NCBI GenBank assembly: GCA_041751095.1
Contig: JBGSYC010000136.1
Span: 1-64,000, forward strand
From: JADCRZ01 sp041751095
Lineage (GTDB): Bacteria; Bacteroidota; Bacteroidia; Chitinophagales; Chitinophagaceae
Length of the DNA stretch: 64,000 nucleotides
Direction of reading: 5' to 3'
The notes under the pieces are model-generated. The model was not told the DNA's origin, did no database searches, and saw nothing but the letters and a program-made list of their open reading frames with translations. Of the stretch, positions 54,861 through 62,917 are shown in pieces; positions within the stretch are counted from its first letter, which is position 1, and each line of letters begins with the position of its first letter. The position numbers and the translations under genes were made by a program.

Positions 54861-55742
54861 CTACAGTTTTACAGTAGAAGGCAGAAATTTTGCGATGAGG
54901 TCTTCGTAATAAGGTTTTAATTCACTAACAACGGGTGGTTTAGGGCTCTTTGAATACAGATCATACGGGTTGAATTTTTTCACCCATTCGAACATCTCAC
55001 GATCCTGATCGTTCATCAGGTGTTCATAAGCATGCTCCCGATGTTGGGCGTAGAAGGAATGATAACGGATCATGTACAAAGCGGGGGCGGGTAAATGATC
55101 TTTCACGATCTGGTACAGGTATTCATCGTGGCCCCAGGACATATGAACGTTATCAAGGCCGCAGCCGGGCTGGTAAACACCATACTTGGTATTGTAGCGC
55201 TCGTCGTGAATATCGGGATTGTTTTCAAAAAATTCGGGGTAAACGATTTTGTCCGAAAAGCGGCATCCTACCGGAAAAGTATCTCCCACTACTGTCCATT
55301 GCGGCTCGCCAAACAGGCATAATACCTTTCCCATGTCATGAATAAAACCGGTAAGGATAAACCAGTCCGGGTGGCCATCGGCGCGGATGGCTTCCGCACT
55401 TTGAAGCAGGTGCTGCAACTGGTCGAGTTCAATGTCCGGATCGGAATCATCAACGAGCGTATTTAAAAATTCCATTGCCTGCCAAACGGGCATTTGCTTC
55501 CGGTTAAACTGCAAAAAGTCTTTTTCTTTTTCCAGCACAAAATCAAATGTCTGGTAGCGATGATTCAAACGGTAAAATTCCCTTACTGTGTCTCTTTGCG
55601 GGTTATCATAATCCCGGAATGTTTCTTTTGGCTTAGCAGGTTCGCCTGCGACCGGATAACGTTCCAGAACATCATCTTCCCATTCTTCAATACTTTTTAA
55701 AGGATTGATCTCTTCCTCCGGGAACAATACAGCATTTTTCAT
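54861..55742 (-). CDS. myo-Inositol oxygenase (MIOX)
   Basis: 293 residues. Di-iron enzyme that splits myo-inositol to D-glucuronate with O2. All six iron ligands of the mouse enzyme (H98, H123, D124, H194, H220, D253) have counterparts: His111 (QHLLQSAEAIR), His135-Asp136 (GFIHDMGK), His205 (SWGHDEYLYQ), His228 (MIRYHSFY) and Asp261 (NPYDLYSK). GEPQWTVVGDTFPVGC is also typical. The N-terminal 40 residues are longer than in mammals but unremarkable. A promoter-like pair lies upstream, and a sodium symporter follows on the same strand side. Confidence 0.93.
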   Translation of the reverse strand: MKNAVLFPEEEINPLKSIEEWEDDVLERYPVAGEPAKPKETFRDYDNPQRDTVREFYRLNHRYQTFDFVLEKEKDFLQFNRKQMPVWQAMEFLNTLVDDSDPDIELDQLQHLLQSAEAIRADGHPDWFILTGFIHDMGKVLCLFGEPQWTVVGDTFPVGCRFSDKIVYPEFFENNPDIHDERYNTKYGVYQPGCGLDNVHMSWGHDEYLYQIVKDHLPAPALYMIRYHSFYAQHREHAYEHLMNDQDREMFEWVKKFNPYDLYSKSPKPPVVSELKPYYEDLIAKFLPSTVKL

Positions 55743-55763
55743 GAAACTCGATTTTATGATTCT

Positions 55764-55795
55764 TAAAAGTATAAATTTTTGGGGTGTGATTCAAA
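55764..55795 (-). promoter_or_regulatory. Candidate promoter of MIOX
   Basis: On the minus strand TTTG (55792-55795) is followed after 20 bases by TACTTTTA (55764-55771), one change from TAnnTTTG. Transcription would start near 55758, 15 bases before the ATG. Confidence 0.5.
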
Positions 55796-55977
55796 TTTCA
55801 TTTGGCCACGGAATCACGAAAGATGACAAGAGCGTGTGGTACCCTTTACTTCTTTCAAAGCCGCCGCTGTACACTTTTTCACCTACGCAACCCATTGTGA
55901 CAGGACTTTGAAATCCTCCGAATTTCCGCGAGCAGTTGTTTAGTCAAGTTGATCACCAGCCACCTCGTAATATAAAA

Positions 55978-55990
55978 GGTGCAGCGCACC
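55978..55990. repeat. Solo GGTGCAGCGCACC repeat core
   Basis: The 13-base core with about 15 bases either side (TAATATAAAA... CGCAATATGAG) resembles the inner right core of copy 2. The rest of the element is missing, so it looks like a fragment. Confidence 0.6.
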
Positions 55991-56340
55991 GCAATATGAG
56001 GTTTTCGGCAATACCCAGACCCGTAACTTGATGCTTATTTGAAAGACATGGTTAATAATGAGGCCATCGATTTAAAGACGAAATGATACATCATGGCATC
56101 AGGCAATGATCCTCTTCGTCAGCTTTGTGTAAGCTGCGGGTGCTTTTTTTGAGACACGAAAACACAACGAACTACGAAGTCTACACAAGGAAAAACTGCA
56201 TAAAATAAAGCTTTGATGACTATAGCTAGCCTCAAGTTATATATATAGTAGGCCGGAGTTATTCTTTACCTTACTCCTATTCCGGATGAACTTACTGAAC
56301 ATACACAACTTTCAATTGCGCTCAGGACATGGCGAAGTCT

Positions 56341-57975
56341 CTACCAAAAAACGGTATAGAGTGCCGTGAGTATCCCGATTATAATTACCGACCCGGCTAT
56401 AAACCCCGGTGAGCACCGAAACATCGTGGTGTCGATTTCTAACTTGTGCCTTTCCATTTCATTGGCGCGCCGGGGGTTCACCAGGCTCATCACTACCATA
56501 AGTATGATCAGGGCTACAAAAACGATTGTCATCCGGTCGAGAAAGGGGTAGTCCGGAAAAGCGCCGTCTGTCCACAACGGCAGAAATTTCAACAGTGTAG
56601 ACAGGGGAATAGTCAGCAATGCCGCTGCCAGGGCTGCAGAAGAAGTTGTACGCTTCCAGCAGAATCCCATAAGGAAGATCGCAAGTACCCCCGGTGATAT
56701 AAAACCAACGTATTCCTGTATAAACTGGTAAGCCTGGTCGAGCGAACGCAGTGCGGGCGCTACCACGCACGCGATGACCATTGATAGCACTACCGTCCAT
56801 CGCCCCGTTGCGACAAGCTGTGCTTCGGTTGCTTCCTTGTTAAAGAATTTTTTATACATATCCAGAGAAAAGATAGTGGAGATACTATTGGCTTTGCCCG
56901 CCAAAGATGCCACCACGGCGGCGGTGAGTGCAGCAAAAGCCAATCCCTTTAACCCTGCCGGAAGCAGGTTTAACAAAGTAGGGTATGCATGATCGGGCCT
57001 TACAACACCTGCCTCAGTCATTTCCGCCTGAAACATCCCCTGCCGGTATAAAACAAAAGCAGTGATCCCCGGTAACACGGCAATCAAGGGGATAAGCAGC
57101 TTTAGAAAAGCGGCAAACAAAATGCCATTCCGGGCAGTCTGAAGATTTGCACCAAGCGCACGCTGGATGATGTATTGATTACATCCCCAGTAACTCAGGT
57201 TATTGATCCACATTCCCCCCACCAGAACAGACAGCCCCGGCAGGTCAGTATAGTAGGGGTTCGACTTATCAAAGATCATGTGAAAATGAGAAGGCGCTTT
57301 TTCTCTGATAAGCGCCAATCCTTTTAAAACATCTTTGCCATATCCGAAATGTTCGGAAACCATGTTCAGAGCAAGGTAGGTGGTGACAAGCCCGCCAAGA
57401 ATCAAAACAAAAACCTGGAATACATCGGTGTAACCAATCACCTTCATCCCGCCCAGCGTTACGATGATAGAAAAAATTCCAAGTCCTGCAATGCAGGCTC
57501 CAAAGCCGATTCCGGTTACCGACGCAATGGCCAGTGCGCCCAGGTACAGTATCGAAGTAAGATTTACAAACACATATACCAGCAACCAGAAGACAGCCAT
57601 CACTGTACTTACTGTTGTATTATAACGCTGCGACAGAAATTGCGGCATCGTATAAATCTTATTCTTCAGGTACACGGGGATAAAAAATACTGCAACGATG
57701 ATCAATGTTGCCGCGGCCATCCATTCGTAAGTAGAGATAGCCAGGCCTAAAGCGAATCCTGAACCCGACATCCCAATGAAATGCTCGGCGGAAATATTGG
57801 AGGCAATCAGTGAAGCGCCAATAGCCCACCAGGTAAGCGAACCTTCTGCAAGGAAGAAATCACGCGAATCACTACTGGCCGATTTCTTCCTTTTATAGAT
57901 ATAGTATCCGTATGTTGAAACGATGATAAAATAAATGAGGAACACCACGTAATCCGCGGAATGAAGTCTGTGCAT
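56341..57975 (-). CDS. vSGLT-like sodium/solute symporter
   Basis: 544 residues from ATG 57975; the frame opens at a TTG ten codons upstream. About 14 membrane segments of the SSS family (TC 2.A.21), closest in pattern to the Vibrio galactose transporter vSGLT: ASNISAEHFIGMSGSG near 59-74, YEWMAA with Glu84, NNLSYWGCNQYIIQRALGA, and GILFAAFLKLLIP with Lys. Sodium-site Ser/Thr pairs in VASLAGKANS are present. The residue equivalent to sugar-binding Gln69 is His65. It likely imports a sugar or cyclitol; with MIOX next door, myo-inositol is plausible. Confidence 0.88.
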   Translation of the reverse strand: MHRLHSADYVVFLIYFIIVSTYGYYIYKRKKSASSDSRDFFLAEGSLTWWAIGASLIASNISAEHFIGMSGSGFALGLAISTYEWMAAATLIIVAVFFIPVYLKNKIYTMPQFLSQRYNTTVSTVMAVFWLLVYVFVNLTSILYLGALAIASVTGIGFGACIAGLGIFSIIVTLGGMKVIGYTDVFQVFVLILGGLVTTYLALNMVSEHFGYGKDVLKGLALIREKAPSHFHMIFDKSNPYYTDLPGLSVLVGGMWINNLSYWGCNQYIIQRALGANLQTARNGILFAAFLKLLIPLIAVLPGITAFVLYRQGMFQAEMTEAGVVRPDHAYPTLLNLLPAGLKGLAFAALTAAVVASLAGKANSISTIFSLDMYKKFFNKEATEAQLVATGRWTVVLSMVIACVVAPALRSLDQAYQFIQEYVGFISPGVLAIFLMGFCWKRTTSSAALAAALLTIPLSTLLKFLPLWTDGAFPDYPFLDRMTIVFVALIILMVVMSLVNPRRANEMERHKLEIDTTMFRCSPGFIAGSVIIIGILTALYTVFW

Positions 57976-58037
57976 GGGCAACCAATTATCCAGAAAGATA
58001 AACAAACCGTAAGGTTTAAAAAACTGTACCGGTGAGT

Positions 58038-60719
58038 TTAACTGCCTCCGTAAAAATAACGGCTGCGATTCACTTTTATATCGCGCAGCAGGCTGGACTT
58101 TGGATTAATAGTAATATTAAAGGACCGGTATAATCCTACCGGGGTAACGTTGATAGACATTTGCCAGCAATGCAGCTCGCGCGACAGGAACATCGTAAGC
58201 GACTGGATGGAAGAGGTTTTAAAATCATAATAGGTATTCATGCCCATTTTCCAGTTCTTCGATAAATTAAAATCACCATTAAGGCTGAGGTTTGAATTGA
58301 CTTCAGTTTTAAACCCGCTATAGTCCGGTTTAAATATCCTGGAAAAGTTAAGAGAATAAGAAACGTTGAGCGTCCAGGGTACATTAAAATCGGTAAACTC
58401 GGAAGGGTTGCGGCGCATATAATCGAGTTCAGCCTGTTGCTCTTCCATAGTCATGGGTAAACCCCTGTCGTCGTTGTCGTTATCGGGAACCTTTTTTTTG
58501 TCATCTGGCTTTTCCTTACTTCTGAAAGACGTGGATATGGCAATGTTTCCGTTTGTGATCCTTCCAAGCGAATACTGGCCATCCTGCCACACATACCGGT
58601 TCACCCTGAACCCGGTGGCATCAACTGAATAAGGATCAATCGTAGCCCCGGCGGTAATGTTTATATTTTCAAATAAAGTGCTTCGCAGGTAAAGACTGAA
58701 TGTAGAAAGATTGAACGAGTCTGCAATAAGATTATAACCTCCGTTAAAACCAAATCCGTCTATCAGCTTGATTTTCTTGTCGCCCCCTTCTGCCGTGTCT
58801 GTTTTAGACCTCACTTTCATCTCCAGGTTATTGTCAAAACCGAATCCTATTCCCCCGAACTTACCTTCTCCAAAAGCGCCATAAATACTTCCTTCATACG
58901 GTGAGAAACGGAAGTCCCTCCCGGTGCTGTCTATCTGTGTTCTATAATAGTCCTTCTTCGCCAGGTCGGGTTTGTAGTTTATACTAATGCTCGGACGAAT
59001 AACGTGCCTGATCGCCTTTATCCTGCTGTTCTTGCCAAAGCCCTGGAATGTTCCAAATATTGCCGTGTTAATGCCGATGCTGAGGGAGACGTCTCTGGCG
59101 GTAAAAAATCCTTTGTTAATGGTCGTGTCTATTTTTTTCCCGTTCCATTTCCGGATAAATTGCTGCGCATACCATTTCTCCTGGTAGCTGATCCCCGGCG
59201 CAATTTGAAATGGTCCTAAAGCAGGAAGTGCTAAGGTTATCGGGATGTTATGCTGCGCCCCCCATTGAAATGTATCGATCAGTTGCCTGAATGTAAATGC
59301 GGAATCATAAAATGATGACTGGCCCGCAACACTCGAATTTAAACCGATGCCAAGCTTTTCATACCATTTAGGCTCTCCGACAAATTCTTTTTGCTGGAAG
59401 GGGTACAGTGTAGTCGCGGTAAAGGCGATATTCGGCAGGCTCAGGTTTATCAGGCGGGTGTTGTTATTCTGATTGTGATTGGCGCTAACTGTAAGGTTGT
59501 ATTTATTATCCCAGTTCTTTGAGTAATTGATGGAAGAGCTGAGCTGGTTCTGAAAATTCAGTGTCGGATTATTTGCCACATACTGGTTGAACTTCGTAGA
59601 ACCTGCATTTACATTTGCTGAAAAGTTTGTCCCCGGTCTTGCCTTGCTGTCTACCGTATGGCTCCAGTAGATATTGAAGCTTTTATTGCTTTCATATTCT
59701 TTAAGTCCTGCGTCACTTAAAAAACGGGTATTCTGGTAAGCCAGGTTAAACTGGCCCTGGTACCTGTACCGCTTCCGGTAAGTGGGAGTAAGGTTTAGCC
59801 TGTATCCGCCATACGAATAAATGTCTGACCTGAACGTTACATCGAAATTATCATTCAGCACCTTGTAATACCCAAGCCCCTCGAGGCCAATTCCAAACTG
59901 TTCGTTAGCGGTAAACTGCGGAGGAAGCAAGCCTGAATGCCTGCCCTGTGACAATGGAAAAAAACCGAATGGGATATAAACGGGCACCGGCACTCCTTCA
60001 AACTCGGGATGAATCGGCCCTGAGATCGCCAGCTTTTTATTCACCAGCTTTAACTTTCTTGTCACAAAAGCGAAGTGAGGCGTATCGAGATTACAGGTTG
60101 TAAATCTCCCACGAAAGGCAAAGTATTCATTTTCGGATATTTTTTTTATCTTTTCGCCATATACAAACATTTCGCCCTGCGTGGTGTATGTACTGCTGGT
60201 GATGCCTTTCTGTGTTTTGATGTTGTAGGTTATGGAATCGGAATCCATATTGTTTTCACCCTGCACAAATTTAGGCCTGCCGATAATCCGGCCTGCAGTA
60301 TCGGTGGAATAAGTTGCAACGATGATCTGTTTGTCCTGGTTTAACTGTATCTTATAAGCGCTCAGGTCGAGGTCTTTGTACTTGGTCGTTGACTGGTTAT
60401 ACAGGGTGATTCTCTTTGTTAACACATCAAGCACCATTGAGTCGGAAGCGGCATAATTAACCGGCGCATCAAGAGAATCTTTAGAGATCTTTACATCAAG
60501 TGTATCAGTCTTCTGTATCGTTTTGGGAATGGAATCCGGCACCAAACCGGGAATGGTGTCTCTATTTTTAGGAACGGTATCGTTAGCGGCTGTTAAGGAG
60601 TTGTAAAAAAAAGCGCCGGGTGCATAATTACTGTAGCCGAACAGCGTTATAGAACATAATATCGTTACAGACATCCACTGAACATAGAATTTTAGGCTAA
60701 CTTTACGTCCTGTACTCAT
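58038..60719 (-). CDS. lptD: LPS-assembly protein LptD (Bacteroidota type)
   Basis: 893 residues. Outer-membrane protein that inserts LPS with LptE. N-terminal leader about 15-45, an OstA/LptA-like region about 90-230 (DSITYNIKTQKGITSSTYTTQGEMF, RGRFTTCNLDTPHFAF), then a large barrel with motifs PVPVYIPFGFFPLSQGRHSGLLPPQF and a C-terminal Tyr/Phe-rich end. One cysteine lies in the N-domain (TTCNLD) and one near the end (ELHCWQM). It diverges from the amidase gene across 78 bp. Confidence 0.88.
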   Translation of the reverse strand: MSTGRKVSLKFYVQWMSVTILCSITLFGYSNYAPGAFFYNSLTAANDTVPKNRDTIPGLVPDSIPKTIQKTDTLDVKISKDSLDAPVNYAASDSMVLDVLTKRITLYNQSTTKYKDLDLSAYKIQLNQDKQIIVATYSTDTAGRIIGRPKFVQGENNMDSDSITYNIKTQKGITSSTYTTQGEMFVYGEKIKKISENEYFAFRGRFTTCNLDTPHFAFVTRKLKLVNKKLAISGPIHPEFEGVPVPVYIPFGFFPLSQGRHSGLLPPQFTANEQFGIGLEGLGYYKVLNDNFDVTFRSDIYSYGGYRLNLTPTYRKRYRYQGQFNLAYQNTRFLSDAGLKEYESNKSFNIYWSHTVDSKARPGTNFSANVNAGSTKFNQYVANNPTLNFQNQLSSSINYSKNWDNKYNLTVSANHNQNNNTRLINLSLPNIAFTATTLYPFQQKEFVGEPKWYEKLGIGLNSSVAGQSSFYDSAFTFRQLIDTFQWGAQHNIPITLALPALGPFQIAPGISYQEKWYAQQFIRKWNGKKIDTTINKGFFTARDVSLSIGINTAIFGTFQGFGKNSRIKAIRHVIRPSISINYKPDLAKKDYYRTQIDSTGRDFRFSPYEGSIYGAFGEGKFGGIGFGFDNNLEMKVRSKTDTAEGGDKKIKLIDGFGFNGGYNLIADSFNLSTFSLYLRSTLFENINITAGATIDPYSVDATGFRVNRYVWQDGQYSLGRITNGNIAISTSFRSKEKPDDKKKVPDNDNDDRGLPMTMEEQQAELDYMRRNPSEFTDFNVPWTLNVSYSLNFSRIFKPDYSGFKTEVNSNLSLNGDFNLSKNWKMGMNTYYDFKTSSIQSLTMFLSRELHCWQMSINVTPVGLYRSFNITINPKSSLLRDIKVNRSRYFYGGS

Positions 60720-60732
60720 AATTTGCGTAAAA

Positions 60733-60740
60733 CAAAAGTA
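60733..60740 (-). promoter_or_regulatory. Candidate -7 box of lptD
   Basis: On the minus strand TACTTTTG, an exact TAnnTTTG box, ends 14 bases before the lptD ATG. The leader would be only about 7 bases. No clear -33 TTG was found. Confidence 0.35.
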
Positions 60741-60797
60741 GGCATTCGCCCATTAAGAATATGTGAAGATTGACTGCAACCCATAAACTTGCTATTT

Positions 60798-61784
60798 ATG
60801 ATGAAAAAAATCTTTCTGCTTTCCACATTATTCACAACATTCATCATTTTTGCTTCGCTTACTGATCGCCCCTTTGCCATACAAGCAAAACCAGCGCTTC
60901 GAACCATCATTATCGACCCCGGCCACGGTGGCAAAGATCCTGGCGCCCACGGGTTAATTTCCAGCGAAGCCGATGTTGCTCTTGCTGTAAGCCTGAAGCT
61001 TGGCAAAGCCATTCAAAATGAATTTCCGAATATTAAAATTGTATACACAAGAACTACCGATGTTTTGCCCGGCAATGCCCCTAACAAGAATGTAGCTTTA
61101 AAGATCAGGGCGAATATGGCTAATGAAGCACGCGGAGACCTCTTTGTGAGCATTCATTGCAACGCAACAAGGCAACCGGCAGGAGGATGGTATGCAAAAC
61201 GAATTACCGGCACCCGGAATAAAACAATTTATACAGGCAAGGGTAAGCGTAGAAAAAAGAAGATAGTAAAGGAAAACATTTACGAAAGTTATTACGTGGA
61301 AAATAAAAGAGCGGGTACCGAAACCTATATCTGGGCTGCGGACAGAAGCGGTGAAAAAAGCACCTATATCAACTCTGATGAAACGGGTGAAAATGTGGAG
61401 GACTCGTTGAACATTCTTGACCTGAATTCACCGGAAGCAAAAATCAAGGCACAGCTTTATACCAAATTTTATTTCAGAAACAGCTACACTTTTGCAAGAT
61501 TTATCGAAGATGAATTCGGTAAATCGGGCCGTTCGAGTGGCGGAGTTAAACAAAGAAACGAATTAGGCATCTGGGTGCTGCAGGCAACGGGCATGCCAAG
61601 TGTATTGGTTGAAACCGGTTTTCTTACCAATAAAAAAGAAGAAGAATACCTGAATAGTGAGAACGGCCAGAACGAAATCGTTCAGAATATCATAAACGCC
61701 CTGAAAAAATATAAAGATGAACTTGAATCGTCTTCAAAAACAGTAGTCCCCGTAGCAACCACAATCCCCCCTTCGCTTAAGTAA
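60798..61784 (+). CDS. N-acetylmuramoyl-L-alanine amidase (Amidase_3)
   Basis: 328 residues from ATG 60798 (the frame opens at a TTG 9 bases upstream). Signal peptide (MMKKIFLLSTLFTTFIIFASL), then an AmiC-type zinc amidase about 38-300: IIDPGHGGKDPGAHG with the first zinc His, a Glu in SEADVALAV, a second His in FVSIHCNAT, and the catalytic Glu in PSVLVETGFLTNKKEE. It cuts the bond between MurNAc and the stem peptide, often during cell separation. A long basic insertion near 130-185 (RKKKIVKENIYES) is common in this phylum. Confidence 0.93.
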   Translation: MMKKIFLLSTLFTTFIIFASLTDRPFAIQAKPALRTIIIDPGHGGKDPGAHGLISSEADVALAVSLKLGKAIQNEFPNIKIVYTRTTDVLPGNAPNKNVALKIRANMANEARGDLFVSIHCNATRQPAGGWYAKRITGTRNKTIYTGKGKRRKKKIVKENIYESYYVENKRAGTETYIWAADRSGEKSTYINSDETGENVEDSLNILDLNSPEAKIKAQLYTKFYFRNSYTFARFIEDEFGKSGRSSGGVKQRNELGIWVLQATGMPSVLVETGFLTNKKEEEYLNSENGQNEIVQNIINALKKYKDELESSSKTVVPVATTIPPSLK

Positions 61785-61862
61785 TGTCCTGAGCAAATAA
61801 GTCGGTTAAGTGCGTGCACTCATTTAACAATCTAAACTCAGGGCCTACCCGTAAACTTTTTA

Positions 61863-61870
61863 TACATTTG
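61863..61870 (+). promoter_or_regulatory. Candidate -7 box of the MlaD gene
   Basis: TACATTTG matches TAnnTTTG exactly. It predicts a start near 61876 and a leader of about 50 bases. The -33 region is not recognisable. Confidence 0.4.
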
Positions 61871-61927
61871 TGCCGGGTGGATTAAAAAACCGGAATAATA
61901 AAAGCAGTTCTGACAAATATTACCTGA

Positions 61928-62917
61928 ATGAAAATTAATAATGAGACTAAAATCGGCATTCTTGCTATTGTAGCTGTCGCCTTACTGATCTTTGGGTTTA
62001 ATTTTTTAAAAGGAAAGAATCTTTTTGACAAGACGGAAAAATTACATGCGGTATTTCACTCGGTAAGCGGTCTTACCACCTCCAATGCGGTTACCGTTAA
62101 CGGCCTCCAGATAGGAACCGTATCTGCAATGCAGGAAAAGGATCGTAACCTCGACAGTATTGTAGTTGTTATCGATCTCTCAAAGGACATCAATATACCG
62201 GATAACTCACTTGCATATATTAATAAGGACCTCCTGGGAACCGCTACCATTAACATCGAACTCGGCAACAGCCCGAGATATGTGAAAGGTGGTGATACGC
62301 TCAACACCAGAGTAACCACAGGTCTCGCCGATGAAGTAAAGGCATCTTTAAATCCGGCACTGAATAATGTCAACGGTACTTTAAGATCTCTTGATTCCTT
62401 AATTGAAGTGATTGGCGGGGTATTTGACCCGGCAACTAAAAATAATTTCCAGAGAATTATTGCAAACCTTACTGCTTCCACCGCCTCTTTTCAAAGATTG
62501 CTGAACGCACAATCAGGTGTACTGGGTCAAACCCTGGGCAATATGAATAAGGTCACCAGCAACCTGGCTGCTCAAAGCGAAAGCATTAATAAAACGATCT
62601 CGAATTTAGAAGCAGCTACCAGACAATTGGCTGAGCTTAACATGCAGGAAACAATGACAACGCTCAATAAAACAGTTAATGAATTAAACGGCATCGTTTC
62701 AAAGGTTAACAGCAATGATGGCTCTATAGGAATGATGCTGAATGATAAAAAGTTGTATCAGAATCTTGAAAATACTTCACGCAGCCTGAATATCCTGATG
62801 GATGACCTTCGTGTTCATCCCAAACGTTATGTAACCATATCTATTTTTGGCAGAAGAGACAAAGGAAATTATCTCACTTCGCCGCTGGTTGATTCCACAC
62901 ACGCAGGAGGACAATGA
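61928..62917 (+). CDS. MlaD-family protein (MCE domain)
   Basis: 329 residues. One N-terminal membrane anchor (IGILAIVAVALLIFGFNFL, about 9-27), one MCE domain about 38-115 (LHAVFHSVSGLTTSNAVTVNGLQIGTV), then a long helical and coiled region about 130-300 (NGTLRSLDSLI, NKTVNELNGIVSKVN). MCE proteins carry phospholipids across the envelope. No MlaE permease or MlaF ATPase lies in the window. Its stop overlaps the next start by 4 bases. Confidence 0.92.
   Translation: MKINNETKIGILAIVAVALLIFGFNFLKGKNLFDKTEKLHAVFHSVSGLTTSNAVTVNGLQIGTVSAMQEKDRNLDSIVVVIDLSKDINIPDNSLAYINKDLLGTATINIELGNSPRYVKGGDTLNTRVTTGLADEVKASLNPALNNVNGTLRSLDSLIEVIGGVFDPATKNNFQRIIANLTASTASFQRLLNAQSGVLGQTLGNMNKVTSNLAAQSESINKTISNLEAATRQLAELNMQETMTTLNKTVNELNGIVSKVNSNDGSIGMMLNDKKLYQNLENTSRSLNILMDDLRVHPKRYVTISIFGRRDKGNYLTSPLVDSTHAGGQ

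Larger units (their letters stand above)
55743..56340. other. 598-bp intergenic region with repeat fragment
   Basis: Contains the MIOX promoter candidate (55764-55795) and a repeat core at 55978-55990. The stretch 55991-56033 and 56183-56262 matches 54641-54765 left of MIOX, with about 130 bases inserted here. A short stem CAGCTT/AAGCTG followed by T7 lies at 56120-56150. Confidence 0.6.
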
